From: an uncultured Prevotellaceae bacterium
GTDB lineage: Bacteria > Bacteroidota > Bacteroidia > Bacteroidales > Bacteroidaceae
Assembly (NCBI GenBank): GCA_947168045.1
Contig: CAMVKN010000021.1
Location: 1 to 59,295 of the forward strand
DNA length: 59,295 nt
Direction of reading: 5' to 3'
The first letter of the stretch is position 1. Every line of letters starts with the position of its first letter. Of this stretch, positions 1-8,662 are shown in pieces. The notes beneath the pieces were generated by a model, which saw only the letters and a program-made list of their open reading frames with translations, was not told the origin of the DNA and ran no database searches. The position numbers and the translations under genes are program-made.

Positions 1-2
1 GA

Positions 3-323
3 GGTAATCGGCTTGCCGCTTCGCTCGTCGAAGAACTGCTGACGAGCTTCAATAGTTTCGTCACAAAGATGAAAGAGATGGCCAGTAGGGGCAATGACAA
101 AAGGTTCTTTGCGAGCAAAGCGAACAAGTTCGAGCGGGGTGATTGGCATGACAACCAAGAAGTATGCCAAATGCTGAACATCAGTCCAAGAACATTACAA
201 ACTTTACGAGATAACGGAACGTTAGCTTATTCTCAAATCAACCGCAAGATGTACTATAAGCCTGTGGATGTGGAGAGTATTTTTCATGTCTGTCCTAAAG
301 TCCAGATTATGGGTTACGAATAA
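3..323 (+). CDS. Helix-turn-helix DNA-binding protein, 5' end outside window
   Basis: Small DNA-binding protein cut by the left edge. The frame is open with no stop from position 3, and the first ATG (position 69) is 22 codons in, so the true start is probably outside the window. The recognisable part is EVCQMLNISPRTLQTLRD followed by INRKMYYKPVDVESIF, the pattern of excisionase-like HTH_17 proteins that are common in Bacteroidales and often carried by integrative elements. The part before the motif is charged and probably helical. No recombinase or transfer gene is visible beside it, so a mobile-element origin cannot be shown. Its target is unknown. Confidence 0.7.
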   Translation, partial: GNRLAASLVEELLTSFNSFVTKMKEMASRGNDKRFFASKANKFERGDWHDNQEVCQMLNISPRTLQTLRDNGTLAYSQINRKMYYKPVDVESIFHVCPKVQIMGYE

Positions 324-441
324 GAAACCTAACTCCTTCACCAATCCTCCCCAATTTGCTTTTAGTCCCTATTTGAACTTCCTCGTTCTTCCCCGTCTTG
401 CCTTTATTTCAGGCTGAATTGCGTTAATCTTCCAAAAACGC

Positions 442-472
442 TTCGTAACTACAACTTTTTTTCGTAACTTTG
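442..472 (+). promoter_or_regulatory. Promoter of the proBA operon
   Basis: A TAACTTTG box (465-472) matches the Bacteroidetes -7 consensus TAnnTTTG and lies 20 bases before the proB start. A weak -33 match, TTCG (442-445), is 19 bases upstream. The 169-base gap between the HTH gene and proB holds nothing else that I recognise. Confidence 0.6.
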
Positions 473-492
473 CACCGTAATATTCACAGTGA

Positions 493-1266
493 ATGAAAAA
501 AAGAATCGTCATTAAGGTTGGTTCCAACGTCTTGACCCGCCCCGATGGCAAGCTTGACGTTACCCGAATGTCAGCCATCGTCGACCAGATAGCATGGCTG
601 AGACGACAAGACTATGAGGTCATTCTGGTATCGAGCGGTGCCGTGGCCTGCGGACGACGCGAGCTTCAAGTGGAGCACGCACTGGACAGCGTGGAGCAGC
701 GACAGCTGTTCAGCGCCCTCGGGCAGGTCAAGCTGGTAGGTCTGTACTACGATCTGTTCCGCGAGTACGGCATCCACGTGGGACAGGTGCTGACGATGAA
801 GGAGAACTTCGAGCCTGGCGAGCAGTACCGCAACCAGCGCGCGTGCATGACCGTGATGCTCGAGAACGACGTGCTGCCCATCGTCAACGAAAACGACACG
901 GTAAGCGTCACCGAGCTGATGTTCACCGACAACGACGAGCTGAGCGGGCTGATAGCACAGATGATGGAGGCCGACACACTCGTGCTGCTGTCTAACATCG
1001 ACGGCATCTACACCGGTCACCCCGACGACCCCAAGTCGACGCTGATACGTGAGGTAGCCCCTGGCAGCGACCTCTCGCAGTATATCAAGGAAGAGAAGAG
1101 TGCCTTCGGCCGCGGCGGCATGCACTCGAAGTACACCACCGCGCTACGCGTGCAGCAGGCGGGCATACGCGTCATCATTGCCAACGGCGAGCGCGACGAC
1201 ATCCTCTGCGACCTCATCCAGAGAAAGGCTGAGACACCACATACTGAGTTTGTACCATGCAGTTAA
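493..1266 (+). CDS. proB: Glutamate 5-kinase
   Basis: Cytoplasmic enzyme that phosphorylates glutamate to gamma-glutamyl phosphate, the first step of proline synthesis. The N-terminus [14 protein letters not shown] is the amino-acid-kinase nucleotide-binding start. [25 protein letters not shown] and [18 protein letters not shown] are the substrate-binding loops, and [15 protein letters not shown] is the late kinase motif. At 257 residues it consists of the kinase domain only; the C-terminal PUA domain found in E. coli ProB (about 367 residues) is absent, as in many short ProB proteins. Its end overlaps proA by 10 bases, which implies translational coupling. Confidence 0.95.
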   Translation: MKKRIVIKVGSNVLTRPDGKLDVTRMSAIVDQIAWLRRQDYEVILVSSGAVACGRRELQVEHALDSVEQRQLFSALGQVKLVGLYYDLFREYGIHVGQVLTMKENFEPGEQYRNQRACMTVMLENDVLPIVNENDTVSVTELMFTDNDELSGLIAQMMEADTLVLLSNIDGIYTGHPDDPKSTLIREVAPGSDLSQYIKEEKSAFGRGGMHSKYTTALRVQQAGIRVIIANGERDDILCDLIQRKAETPHTEFVPCS

Positions 1267-2444
1267 AAGAGACTTTCGAAAGAGTAAAGCGCGCCAGCAA
1301 GAGTCTGGCCCTGCTCAGCGACCAGCAGCGCAACGACATCCTGTTAGCTGTGGCCGACCAGATGATGGCCCAGCGTGACGCCCTCCTGGCTGCCAATGCC
1401 GACGACCTGTCGCGGATGGAGAAGAGCAGCCCCCTGTACGACCGTCTGCAACTGACGGAACAGCGCATCGCCGACATTGCCGCCGACATGCGCAATGTGG
1501 CTTCGCTGCCATCGCCGCTGGGGCACGTCACCAAGCAGAAGACACTGCCCAACGGCTTGCGCCTGTGTCGTATCAGCGTGCCCTTCGGCGTTATCGGCAT
1601 GATTTACGAGGCACGGCCCAACGTCACCTACGACGTGTTCTCGCTCTGCTTCAAGAGCGGCAACGCCTGCGTGCTGAAGGGCGGCCGCGATGCCGACAGC
1701 TCCAACCAAGCCGCAGTGGCACTCATCCATAAGGTGTTAGAGAGCCACGACATCAACCCCGATGTCGTGACATTGCTGCCCGCCACCCACGAGGCCACTG
1801 GCGAGCTGCTGAATGCAGTGGGCTACGTAGACCTGTGCATACCGCGAGGCGGACGGAAGCTCATCGACTTCGTGCGCGACAATGCCCGGGTGCCCGTCAT
1901 AGAGACCGGCGCCGGTGTGGTCCACGTGTACTTTGACAAGGACGGCGACCTGCAAAAGGGGCGCGCCATCATCAACAATGCCAAGACTCGTCGCGTCTCC
2001 GTCTGCAACGCCCTCGACACCCTGCTCATCCACAAAGACCGCGAGGCAGACCTTCCCCAGCTGCTGGCTCCGATGGAAGGAAAGGTGGAGTTCTTCTTCA
2101 ACGACAAGAGCCGCTACGACACGGAATTCATGGATTACAAGATGAATGTGGTGACTGTGGCCTCGCTCGACGAGGCTCTCGACCACATCGACCGTCACGG
2201 CTCGGGGCACAGCGAGGCCATCGTCACCGAGAACGAGCAGGCCGCACGCCTGTTCCAGCAGCACGTCGACGCCGCCTGCGTCTACTGGAACGCACCTACC
2301 AGCTTCACCGACGGCGCACAGTTCGGCCTCGGGGCCGAGATTGGCATCAGCACGCAGAAGCTGGGCCCGCGTGGCCCCATGGCATTGGAAGAAATAACAA
2401 CCTATAAATGGCTTATTGAAGGCGACGGACAGACACGACCTTGA
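1257..2444 (+). CDS. proA: Gamma-glutamyl phosphate reductase
   Basis: NADPH-dependent reductase turning gamma-glutamyl phosphate into glutamate semialdehyde, the second step of proline synthesis. It has an aldehyde-dehydrogenase-like fold. The catalytic cysteine is C250 in VSVCNALDT, preceded by the cofactor-site motif [12 protein letters not shown]. The C-terminal [19 protein letters not shown] is typical of ProA. The length of 395 residues is a little shorter than E. coli ProA (417). The start ATG lies inside the end of proB, and the last four bases are shared with the TTG start of the next gene, so the genes form one unit. Confidence 0.95.
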   Translation: MQLKETFERVKRASKSLALLSDQQRNDILLAVADQMMAQRDALLAANADDLSRMEKSSPLYDRLQLTEQRIADIAADMRNVASLPSPLGHVTKQKTLPNGLRLCRISVPFGVIGMIYEARPNVTYDVFSLCFKSGNACVLKGGRDADSSNQAAVALIHKVLESHDINPDVVTLLPATHEATGELLNAVGYVDLCIPRGGRKLIDFVRDNARVPVIETGAGVVHVYFDKDGDLQKGRAIINNAKTRRVSVCNALDTLLIHKDREADLPQLLAPMEGKVEFFFNDKSRYDTEFMDYKMNVVTVASLDEALDHIDRHGSGHSEAIVTENEQAARLFQQHVDAACVYWNAPTSFTDGAQFGLGAEIGISTQKLGPRGPMALEEITTYKWLIEGDGQTRP

Positions 2445-4528
2445 CACGCACAGTCTATAGACTCCTGTTGCTGCTACTGACCATGACCATCGGGGCAGAG
2501 GCAGTAGCGCAGACAGCTGACAATGCACCCATCATTGAGCAGCTGCAGCAGGACATGTACCGTTACTTCAACACCGCCGAGGAGGAGCGCTTCACCCAAG
2601 CCGTGGAGCAGTTGAAGGAAGCGGCATTGAAGGCTGGCAACGAGAAACTGTTCTACAAGGCGTGGGCCAACCAGGCTAACTATACCTTCACACGCATCAA
2701 CCGGCAGGCCGGACTCGACATCTGCGCGGCTATTTACAGCTATGCGCAGCAACACGGAAGCAAGTACGGCCTCTATGCGTCAACCTTTGCCAACGCCGGC
2801 ATGCTCACCTCCCTGCAACAGAAGACCATGGCTGTGCAGGGCTACATGAAATGTATTGAGTACCTGTCGAACAACTTCCCCGAAGAGAGCACCGCTCCCG
2901 TCTATCTCTCGTTGTCAAGGATTGCAATGAACGACAACGATGCGGAAAAGGCGAGGGACTACGCCAACAAGGTGCTGGCCGACCCGAAATCCAGCAAGAT
3001 ACACAAGCTTAGCGCAATGAGTTACATCTGCCTAAGCTACTCCAACATAGAAGGCAAGTACAAGGAGGAGTTCAACCGCATATACCATGAGCGTGAGAAG
3101 CTGAAAGCCGAGATGGGACATGAGGGTTTGTTCGGTCAGGCCATCGACTTTGAGTATGCCCTGCTGAATGAAAAATACGACACGGCGAAACAGGTCATCG
3201 AACTCATGACGCCCATGAACAGGCTTCACTGCTATTCACGTCTCTACGAGAAAAAAGGTCAGTACAAGGAGGCGCTGTCCTGGTATAAACGCTATCGCAA
3301 CTACCGCGACTCGCTCAATGTCGCCTCCGTGCGCCAGCAGGCCTCCGAGCAAGCCGCCGAGCTGGGCGTGGCCCGAGCCGAGATGGAAGCGAAGGACCTG
3401 CGCCTGGCCAACCAGGCGCTGCGCCTGACGCAAGCCGAACAGGCGCTGCGGCAGCGGCAGTTAGAGGCTGAGGCCGCCGAACTGGAACTGAAGAACCGCG
3501 ACGCCCAGCTGGCCAACGCCGCCATGCAGCTGAAGCACGCCACGCTCGACGGCGAGGCCAAGGAGTGGCAGTACAGACAGGAGCTGGCTGAAATGGAGGC
3601 ACAAAAGAACGCCGAGGCGGCACAGCGCCTCTCGCAGACATACATCTTTGTCATCATAGCCATCGTCCTGGTCACCCTCGCCTTCTTCACCTACCGCAGA
3701 ATCAAGCAGGTACGCAAGCTGAAGGCCATCAACGACGAGCTGCGCACGGCCTACCAGCAGTTAGAGCAGACCACAACGGTGAAGAACCGCATGGAGAGCG
3801 AGCTGCGCATAGCACGCGACATACAGATGACGATGGTGCCGGAGATATTCCCTGACCGCGCCAACCTGGACATGCAAGCCTACATTCAGCCGGCAAAGGA
3901 GGTGGGCGGCGACCTCTACACCTTCCTGCTCGTCGACCGGCCCGACGACGAGGACGGAAGCGAGGCACTGCTCTACTTCTGCATCGGCGACGTCAGCGGA
4001 AAGGGTATCCCCGCATCGCTCTTCATGGCACAGACCACCAGGCTCTTCCGCTCCATGGCGGCGCAGGGACTGATGCCGGCCGACATTGCCAACAAGATGA
4101 ACCGCGAGCTGTCAGACCACAACGAACAGGGAATGTTCGTCACCATGTTCATCGGACTGGCCAACCTGCAAACCGGACACCTGGACTTCTGCAACTGTGG
4201 CCACAACCCACCCGTCATCAACGGCGAGTTCCTCAACGTCGAGAGCAACGCCCCGCTGGCACTATGGCCTGAGATGGACTTCGTGGGCGAGGAGATAGCC
4301 GACATTCGCGGACAGCGCCTGCTGCTCTACACCGACGGACTGAACGAAGCCGAGGACGGATGGCAGAACCAGTTTGGCGACGACCACCTGCTGCAGCTGC
4401 TGCAGCAACACCCCGACGACGACGCCCAGCAGACCATCGACATGCTGCGCGAAGCCGTGGCCGAGCATGTGGGCGATGCGGAGCCGTCAGACGACTTGAC
4501 CATGCTGTGCATGAAGATTAGGAAATGA
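2441..4528 (+). CDS. Membrane TPR protein with SpoIIE/PP2C serine phosphatase domain
   Basis: Predicted signal-transducing protein phosphatase. It begins with a signal peptide ([19 protein letters not shown]) and a TPR-like helical region (about 30-300), probably periplasmic. A long Glu/Ala/Gln-rich coiled coil (about 310-400), a membrane helix (about 403-420), a second short coiled coil and a SpoIIE-type PP2C domain (about 465-695) follow. Catalytic motifs are [13 protein letters not shown] (metal-binding D517), [22 protein letters not shown] and the terminal SDDLTML. Relatives such as RsbU dephosphorylate anti-anti-sigma factors; no such partner is encoded here. The start must be TTG at 2441: an in-frame stop lies just upstream and a later ATG would cut the signal peptide. 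It sits between proA and argF' with overlaps at both ends. Confidence 0.85.
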   Translation: MTRTVYRLLLLLLTMTIGAEAVAQTADNAPIIEQLQQDMYRYFNTAEEERFTQAVEQLKEAALKAGNEKLFYKAWANQANYTFTRINRQAGLDICAAIYSYAQQHGSKYGLYASTFANAGMLTSLQQKTMAVQGYMKCIEYLSNNFPEESTAPVYLSLSRIAMNDNDAEKARDYANKVLADPKSSKIHKLSAMSYICLSYSNIEGKYKEEFNRIYHEREKLKAEMGHEGLFGQAIDFEYALLNEKYDTAKQVIELMTPMNRLHCYSRLYEKKGQYKEALSWYKRYRNYRDSLNVASVRQQASEQAAELGVARAEMEAKDLRLANQALRLTQAEQALRQRQLEAEAAELELKNRDAQLANAAMQLKHATLDGEAKEWQYRQELAEMEAQKNAEAAQRLSQTYIFVIIAIVLVTLAFFTYRRIKQVRKLKAINDELRTAYQQLEQTTTVKNRMESELRIARDIQMTMVPEIFPDRANLDMQAYIQPAKEVGGDLYTFLLVDRPDDEDGSEALLYFCIGDVSGKGIPASLFMAQTTRLFRSMAAQGLMPADIANKMNRELSDHNEQGMFVTMFIGLANLQTGHLDFCNCGHNPPVINGEFLNVESNAPLALWPEMDFVGEEIADIRGQRLLLYTDGLNEAEDGWQNQFGDDHLLQLLQQHPDDDAQQTIDMLREAVAEHVGDAEPSDDLTMLCMKIRK

Positions 4529-4557
4529 CACACATTATTAAACAAACAATAGACACT

Positions 4558-5598
4558 ATGAGGACTTTTATCAACGTCAGTGACATCGGCCCGTTGGACA
4601 AGGCGATGTCCGAGGCTTTTGAAATCAAGAACGACCGCTATAAATATCAGCACTTAGGCAAGAACAAGACGCTGATGATGATTTTCTTCAACAACAGCCT
4701 GCGCACGCGCCTCAGCACACAGAAGGCTGCCATGAACCTGGGCATGAACGTCATCGTGCTCGATGTCAACGCCGGGGCATGGAAACTGGAGACAGAGCGG
4801 GGCGTCATCATGGACGGCGACAAGAGCGAGCACCTCTTGGAGGCCATCCCCGTGATGGGCTGCTACTGCGACATCATCGGCGTGCGCTCGTTTGCCGGTC
4901 TCACCGACCGCGAGTATGACTATGCCGAGACGGTGCTCAACCAGTTCATCAAATACTCAGGCCGGCCCGTCTTCGCCATGGAGACGGCCACCGTGCACCC
5001 CCTGCAGGCCTTCGCCGACCTGATTACGATTGAAGAATCGTGGAAGGTGGAGGGTGGAGGGTTAAAGGAGAATACTCCTGCCGCAGATCATTCCTCCCTC
5101 CACACTTCACCCTCCACCCTCCACAAAAGGCCCAAGGTCGTCCTCACCTGGGCTCCTCACTGCCGCGCCCTGCCGCAGGCCGTGCCCAACAGCTTCGCAC
5201 AGTGGATGCTGGCTGACAAGGACATCGACCTGGTCATCACTCACCCCAAGGGCTACGAGCTGGACCCGCAGTTCGTGGGCGGTGCCCGCGTGGAGTACGA
5301 CCAGCGCAAGGCTTTCGAGGGTGCCGACTTCATCTACGCCAAGAACTGGAGCAACCCGGGCGTGACGAATCCTGCAGACTATGGCAAGATAACCTGCGAG
5401 GACCGCTCGTGGACGGTGGACACCGAGCACATGTCGTGGACGAACAACGGCAAGTTCATGCACTGCCTGCCCGTGCGCCGCAACCTTATCGTCACCGACG
5501 ACGTCATCGAGAGTCCCAACTCGCTTGTCATACCCGAGGCGGCCAACCGCGAGATTAGCTGCTCGGTGGTGCTGAAGCGCATGCTCGAAGCATTGTAA
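4558..5598 (+). CDS. argF': N-succinyl- or N-acetylornithine carbamoyltransferase (ArgF')
   Basis: Carbamoyltransferase of arginine synthesis, of the Bacteroidetes type that uses N-acylated ornithine (N-succinylornithine in Bacteroides fragilis). NNSLRTRLSTQKA is the carbamoyl-phosphate loop; ETERGVIMDGDK, MGCYCDIIGVRSF and MHCLPVRRN are family motifs. I chose ATG 4558 because MRTFINVSDIG matches the usual family start. An ATG at 4525, overlapping the phosphatase stop as ATGA, would add 11 residues. About 25 extra residues (roughly 162-190) interrupt the family pattern between LITIEE and RPKVVLTWAPH. They are encoded by an inverted-repeat element (5047-5124), yet the frame is intact. Whether the enzyme is fully active cannot be told from sequence. 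Confidence 0.9.
   Translation: MRTFINVSDIGPLDKAMSEAFEIKNDRYKYQHLGKNKTLMMIFFNNSLRTRLSTQKAAMNLGMNVIVLDVNAGAWKLETERGVIMDGDKSEHLLEAIPVMGCYCDIIGVRSFAGLTDREYDYAETVLNQFIKYSGRPVFAMETATVHPLQAFADLITIEESWKVEGGGLKENTPAADHSSLHTSPSTLHKRPKVVLTWAPHCRALPQAVPNSFAQWMLADKDIDLVITHPKGYELDPQFVGGARVEYDQRKAFEGADFIYAKNWSNPGVTNPADYGKITCEDRSWTVDTEHMSWTNNGKFMHCLPVRRNLIVTDDVIESPNSLVIPEAANREISCSVVLKRMLEAL
5047..5124. repeat. Inverted heptad-repeat element inside argF'
   Basis: Left arm GTGGAGGGTGGAGGGT (5047-5062) and right arm ACCCTCCACCCTCCAC (5109-5124) are perfect 16-base inverted copies around a 46-base core. Both arms are built of 7-base units (GTGGAGG; CACCCTC, CACACTT), the same grammar as the other heptad elements in the window. 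The element adds about 25 codons to argF' without a stop. The G-tracts of the left arm could also form a two-tier quadruplex. Confidence 0.85.
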
Positions 5599-5643
5599 CC
5601 ATATTGTCACACGGTTTAGGGTGCGGTTATGGACGATAATCCG

Positions 5644-5651
5644 TAACTTTG
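5644..5651 (+). promoter_or_regulatory. -7 promoter box of the TerC gene
   Basis: TAACTTTG followed by GCACCC, 50 bases before the TerC start. No good -33 match at the usual spacing. The box is flanked by GGGTGC (5619-5624) and GCACCC (5651-5656), a short inverted repeat that could be an operator. Confidence 0.5.
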
Positions 5652-5701
5652 CACCCTCATTGTGATGAGTAGGAAATAACCGATAAATCAGTAAAAAGTA
5701 A

Positions 5702-6733
5702 ATGGACTTGATGGGTATGCCCCTATGGGCATGGATAGTGTTCTACGTGCTGGTGATGCTCATGCTCATTGCCGACCTGAAGATGTTCGGCAAGAAGGGC
5801 CAGCACGAAGTGAATATTAGCGAAGCACTGAAGATGACCGCCGTGTGGATTGGCGTGTCGCTGGTGTTCTGTCTGGGCATCTGGCTCTTCGACGGTGGCA
5901 ACTCGCATGAGAAGGCGATGGAGTTCCTGGCCGGCTATCTCATTGAGAAATCTCTGTCGATGGACAACCTCTTCGTGTTCCTGATGATTTTCTCTTTCTT
6001 CGGCATAGAGCGCAAGTATCAGCACGAGGTGCTCTTCTGGGGCATCTTCGGCGCCCTGGTCCTCCGCAGTGTGTTCATCTTCGCTGGTGCGGCCATGGTG
6101 GAGCGCTTCGAGTGGGTGCTGGGCCTCTTCGGACTCTTCCTGCTCTATACGGGCACCAAGATGTTCACCCACGACGATGAGCAGCAAGGCGACCCCGCCA
6201 ACAATATCGTGGTGAAGCTGTTCAAGCGCTTCTTCCCCGTCACGGACAAGATGCACGGCGAGAAGTTCTTTGTCTTAGAGGAGAGAGGAGAGAAAAAAGG
6301 GAAGAGCGGGAAGCAGCTGCGGCGTGTGGCAACGCCTCTCTTCATCACGCTCATCGTCATCGAGACCTCCGACGTGGCCTTCGCCGTCGACAGCATCCCC
6401 GCCGTGTTCAGCGTCAGCCGTGACCCCTTCATCGTGCTCACCTCAAACGTATTCGCCATCCTGGGTCTGCGTGCGCTCTACTTCGCCCTGGCTGCCGTGG
6501 CCAAGTACTTCCAGTATCTGAAATACGGCCTGGGCATCATCCTCATCTTCGTCGGCGTCAAGATGCTCTTGGCCATGAATGAGTACATCAACCAGATAGG
6601 CTCATGGCTGGGCCTTGACCTGCACATGCCACACATTGAGGTGCCCACGCCGCTTTCGCTATCCATCATCTTCGGAGTGCTCGTGCTGTCGATGGGGATA
6701 TCTGTGGTAATCTCGAAAAAGAAAGCTACATGA
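5702..6733 (+). CDS. TerC/Alx-family integral membrane protein
   Basis: Polytopic inner-membrane protein of the TerC family; some members (Alx, MeeY and others) are linked to manganese export. About eight hydrophobic helices are visible. The family signatures EKSLSMDNLFVFLMIFSFF and IETSDVAFAVDSIPAVFSVS each carry conserved acidic residues within membrane segments. The family lies at about 300-350 residues, so 343 is normal. A cytoplasmic loop at about 192-205 (LEERGEKKGKSGKQLRR) is encoded by a purine-rich stretch (6275-6309) that may be a decayed heptad repeat. Its stop overlaps the next start as ATGA, coupling it to the kelch/AraC gene. Substrate not known from sequence. Confidence 0.85.
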   Translation: MDLMGMPLWAWIVFYVLVMLMLIADLKMFGKKGQHEVNISEALKMTAVWIGVSLVFCLGIWLFDGGNSHEKAMEFLAGYLIEKSLSMDNLFVFLMIFSFFGIERKYQHEVLFWGIFGALVLRSVFIFAGAAMVERFEWVLGLFGLFLLYTGTKMFTHDDEQQGDPANNIVVKLFKRFFPVTDKMHGEKFFVLEERGEKKGKSGKQLRRVATPLFITLIVIETSDVAFAVDSIPAVFSVSRDPFIVLTSNVFAILGLRALYFALAAVAKYFQYLKYGLGIILIFVGVKMLLAMNEYINQIGSWLGLDLHMPHIEVPTPLSLSIIFGVLVLSMGISVVISKKKAT

Positions 6734-8532
6734 TTCGCTCGTTCCTGCGATTGCTGCTCTATGTGCTGGCGTTCAGCGCGCCCGATGGTGCTGCCGCCAA
6801 CGCAGTCAGTGCGTCCGATGGTTCATCCGTCGGAAACGCCTTCTGCCCCGTGGTTCGCATCGTGCCGGAACGCCTGCCCGACCTCAACATTCCGCGCAGC
6901 GGCCATAACATCTTCTATATCGGCGGCGAGCTGACCGTGGCGGGTGGCCACACCACCCACTTCGTGCCCACGCCCACGGCCGAGTATTTTGCCAATGGCC
7001 AATGGCACCTGCTCGAGATGGCCTACAGCCACGACAATGCCTTTGCCGTGGCGGTTGGCCCCGACGAGGTGGTTATTGGCGGTGGCCATGAGGAGCCGCT
7101 GGGCATTGGGCAGACCTTCCTGTTAGAGCGTTATCTGCCCAAGACGCACACCTTCGAGGGCTTTGGCTGCTTAGACCGGCGGCGCGTGCTGGCCAATGCC
7201 ACACGGCTGGGCGACGGCCGTGTCATTATTGTCGGCAACCACTATGCCGATGACGTCCTGGCCTGCTACGACGGGCATAGTCAGGTGCAGCACGTCAAAC
7301 GTGTGGCGCAGGGACGTTCCAATCCATACATCCTTCCCGTGGCCTACGACGATGCCCTCATCCTTGGTGCCAATGACGTGTATGACCAGCGGTCTGACAC
7401 CGTTTGGGTAGACCGTGTGAAGGGCGACGCCTTCCGTGTGCCGCTGTTGGAGCAGTGGCGGCTGGTGTACACCGACCAGCCTTTCAGCAGCTTGGCCTGC
7501 GCCATTGGTAACGTGCTGCCCCCCAGTCCTGCGGACAGTACATCGCTGGCAGGGGAGCAGCAAGGCGACTACGCCTATCTGCTCTCGGCCACTGATGAGA
7601 ATGGGCAGCCAGCCATCGTCGTGGTGCGCCACAAAGGCGATGGCTCGGATGGCGAGCCAAGCGAGTCTTGTTTCTCGCTGCTGCCCACCGTTTGCCCCAT
7701 ACCCACGGAGGGCCCTTTCGGCCCCATCTTCTATAAAGGCCCCATCGTGGCGGACCGAAAGGGGCAGCGGGGCTACATGATAGGCGTGGACTCCCTCTAT
7801 CACCGTCAGTATGTGCTTGCCATCGACTACGTTCAGCAACCCGCCCCCTTGACGCTCTACTACACCGACTCCATGGAATGTGCCACCTTCACCATTCCAG
7901 TGGTGACGCCCGACGGCGACTTGATACTGGCAGGGGGCATACCCGACAACAACTACAAGCCTTTCGCCACCGTCTGGCTCTACCACTTCGCCACGCCTCT
8001 CACCTCTCAGCCTTCACCTTTCAGCTCTCGTTGGCCGTGGGTGGTCCTGGGCATTGCAGCCATCGCCGTCCTTACATATATTATTTATAGGAGGAGGAAA
8101 CGGCCTGTCGGCGACAATCCGACAACAGACGATGCCGTGGACAGTCAAACAGTGTCCAACGATAGCGACCCCCTTCCGCTATCCGACAACAAGCATGCCG
8201 AACTCATGGAGCGTATCTGCCAGCTCATGGATGAGGAGCAGCTCTTCCTGCACAGCGACCTGCGACTGCAGGATGTGGCGGTGCGCCTCAGCACCAACAG
8301 CAACTATATCAGCGAGTGCATCAACAGTGTGCGCAGCATGTCGTTCTCGCAGTTTGTCAACACCTACCGCGTCCGGCACGCCCAAGCATTGCTTCGCCAA
8401 CAGCCCGACATAAAAATCGCCACCCTTGCCACAGAGTCGGGCTTCAGTACCGAGGCCTCCTTCTTCCGCAACTTTAAGGCCGTTACAGGCACGACACCCC
8501 GCGATTGGCTGGGGCAGAAAAATGAGGAATAA
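6730..8532 (+). CDS. Membrane-spanning kelch/AraC one-component regulator (Reg1)
   Basis: Predicted transcription regulator that senses outside the cytoplasm. Order: signal peptide (1-25), kelch-like propeller domain in the periplasm (about 38-420, with PRSGHNIFYIGGELTVAGGH and EPLGIGQTF), a heptad-repeat-encoded linker, a membrane helix (about 435-453, WVVLGIAAIAVLTYIIY, then RRRKR) and a C-terminal AraC double helix-turn-helix (about 495-595, with SGFSTEASFFRNFKAVTGTTP). No histidine kinase or receiver domain is present, so DNA binding would occur from the membrane. A clear paralogue (Reg2) lies at 29779-31455, with VERLPD/PRSGH, GELTV.GGHT, FVPTPTAEYF and FGCLD conserved. The gene is coupled to TerC and followed directly by its likely operator (8554-8590). 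Confidence 0.85.
   Translation: MIRSFLRLLLYVLAFSAPDGAAANAVSASDGSSVGNAFCPVVRIVPERLPDLNIPRSGHNIFYIGGELTVAGGHTTHFVPTPTAEYFANGQWHLLEMAYSHDNAFAVAVGPDEVVIGGGHEEPLGIGQTFLLERYLPKTHTFEGFGCLDRRRVLANATRLGDGRVIIVGNHYADDVLACYDGHSQVQHVKRVAQGRSNPYILPVAYDDALILGANDVYDQRSDTVWVDRVKGDAFRVPLLEQWRLVYTDQPFSSLACAIGNVLPPSPADSTSLAGEQQGDYAYLLSATDENGQPAIVVVRHKGDGSDGEPSESCFSLLPTVCPIPTEGPFGPIFYKGPIVADRKGQRGYMIGVDSLYHRQYVLAIDYVQQPAPLTLYYTDSMECATFTIPVVTPDGDLILAGGIPDNNYKPFATVWLYHFATPLTSQPSPFSSRWPWVVLGIAAIAVLTYIIYRRRKRPVGDNPTTDDAVDSQTVSNDSDPLPLSDNKHAELMERICQLMDEEQLFLHSDLRLQDVAVRLSTNSNYISECINSVRSMSFSQFVNTYRVRHAQALLRQQPDIKIATLATESGFSTEASFFRNFKAVTGTTPRDWLGQKNEE
7994..8028. repeat. 35-base heptad repeat inside the Reg1 gene
   Basis: Five degenerate 7-base units, for example CACCTCT, CAGCCTT and CACCTTT, in unbroken phase. 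They encode the linker TPLTSQPSPFSS just before the membrane helix. Paralogue Reg2 has a different sequence at this point. Confidence 0.75.
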
Positions 8533-8540
8533 ACAGTAAA

Positions 8541-8577
8541 AAAAGACTATCATTTCTATGATTTGATAGTCTTTTTT
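8541..8577 (+). terminator. Terminator-like hairpin after Reg1
   Basis: AAAAGACTATCA (8541-8552), an 11-base loop and TGATAGTC (8564-8571) followed by six T. It would end the terC-Reg1 transcript. Its right arm is also part of the distal operator repeat. Confidence 0.8.
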
Positions 8578-8590
8578 GCTTTTTGATAGT
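8554..8590 (+). promoter_or_regulatory. Direct-repeat operator candidate for Reg1
   Basis: Two 17-base units, 8554-8570 and 8574-8590, are 20 bases apart (about two helical turns), agree at 12 of 17 positions and share TTTGATAGT. The proximal unit, TTTTGC-TTTT-TGATAGT, closely resembles the units upstream of the Reg2-linked operon (TTTTGCA, three bases, TGTCAGT). It ends 21 bases before the -7 box, so it covers the -33 region, as expected for an AraC-type activator site. Confidence 0.6.
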
Positions 8591-8611
8591 CGCTTTGCAA
8601 GGTTTTATGCC

Positions 8612-8619
8612 TATCTTTG
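8612..8619 (+). promoter_or_regulatory. -7 box of the Reg1-linked surface-protein operon
   Basis: TATCTTTG matches TAnnTTTG. No good -33 box at normal spacing, consistent with a promoter that needs an activator bound just upstream. Confidence 0.6.
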
Positions 8620-8662
8620 CAGCATACTTCGTGAGCAAACTCTAACTAAACAATATACAGCA

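Noticed and set aside
5599..5701. Manganese riboswitch (yybP-ykoY type) before the TerC gene
   Set aside because: The 103-base gap has a promoter and a short leader with no sign of the conserved riboswitch loops.
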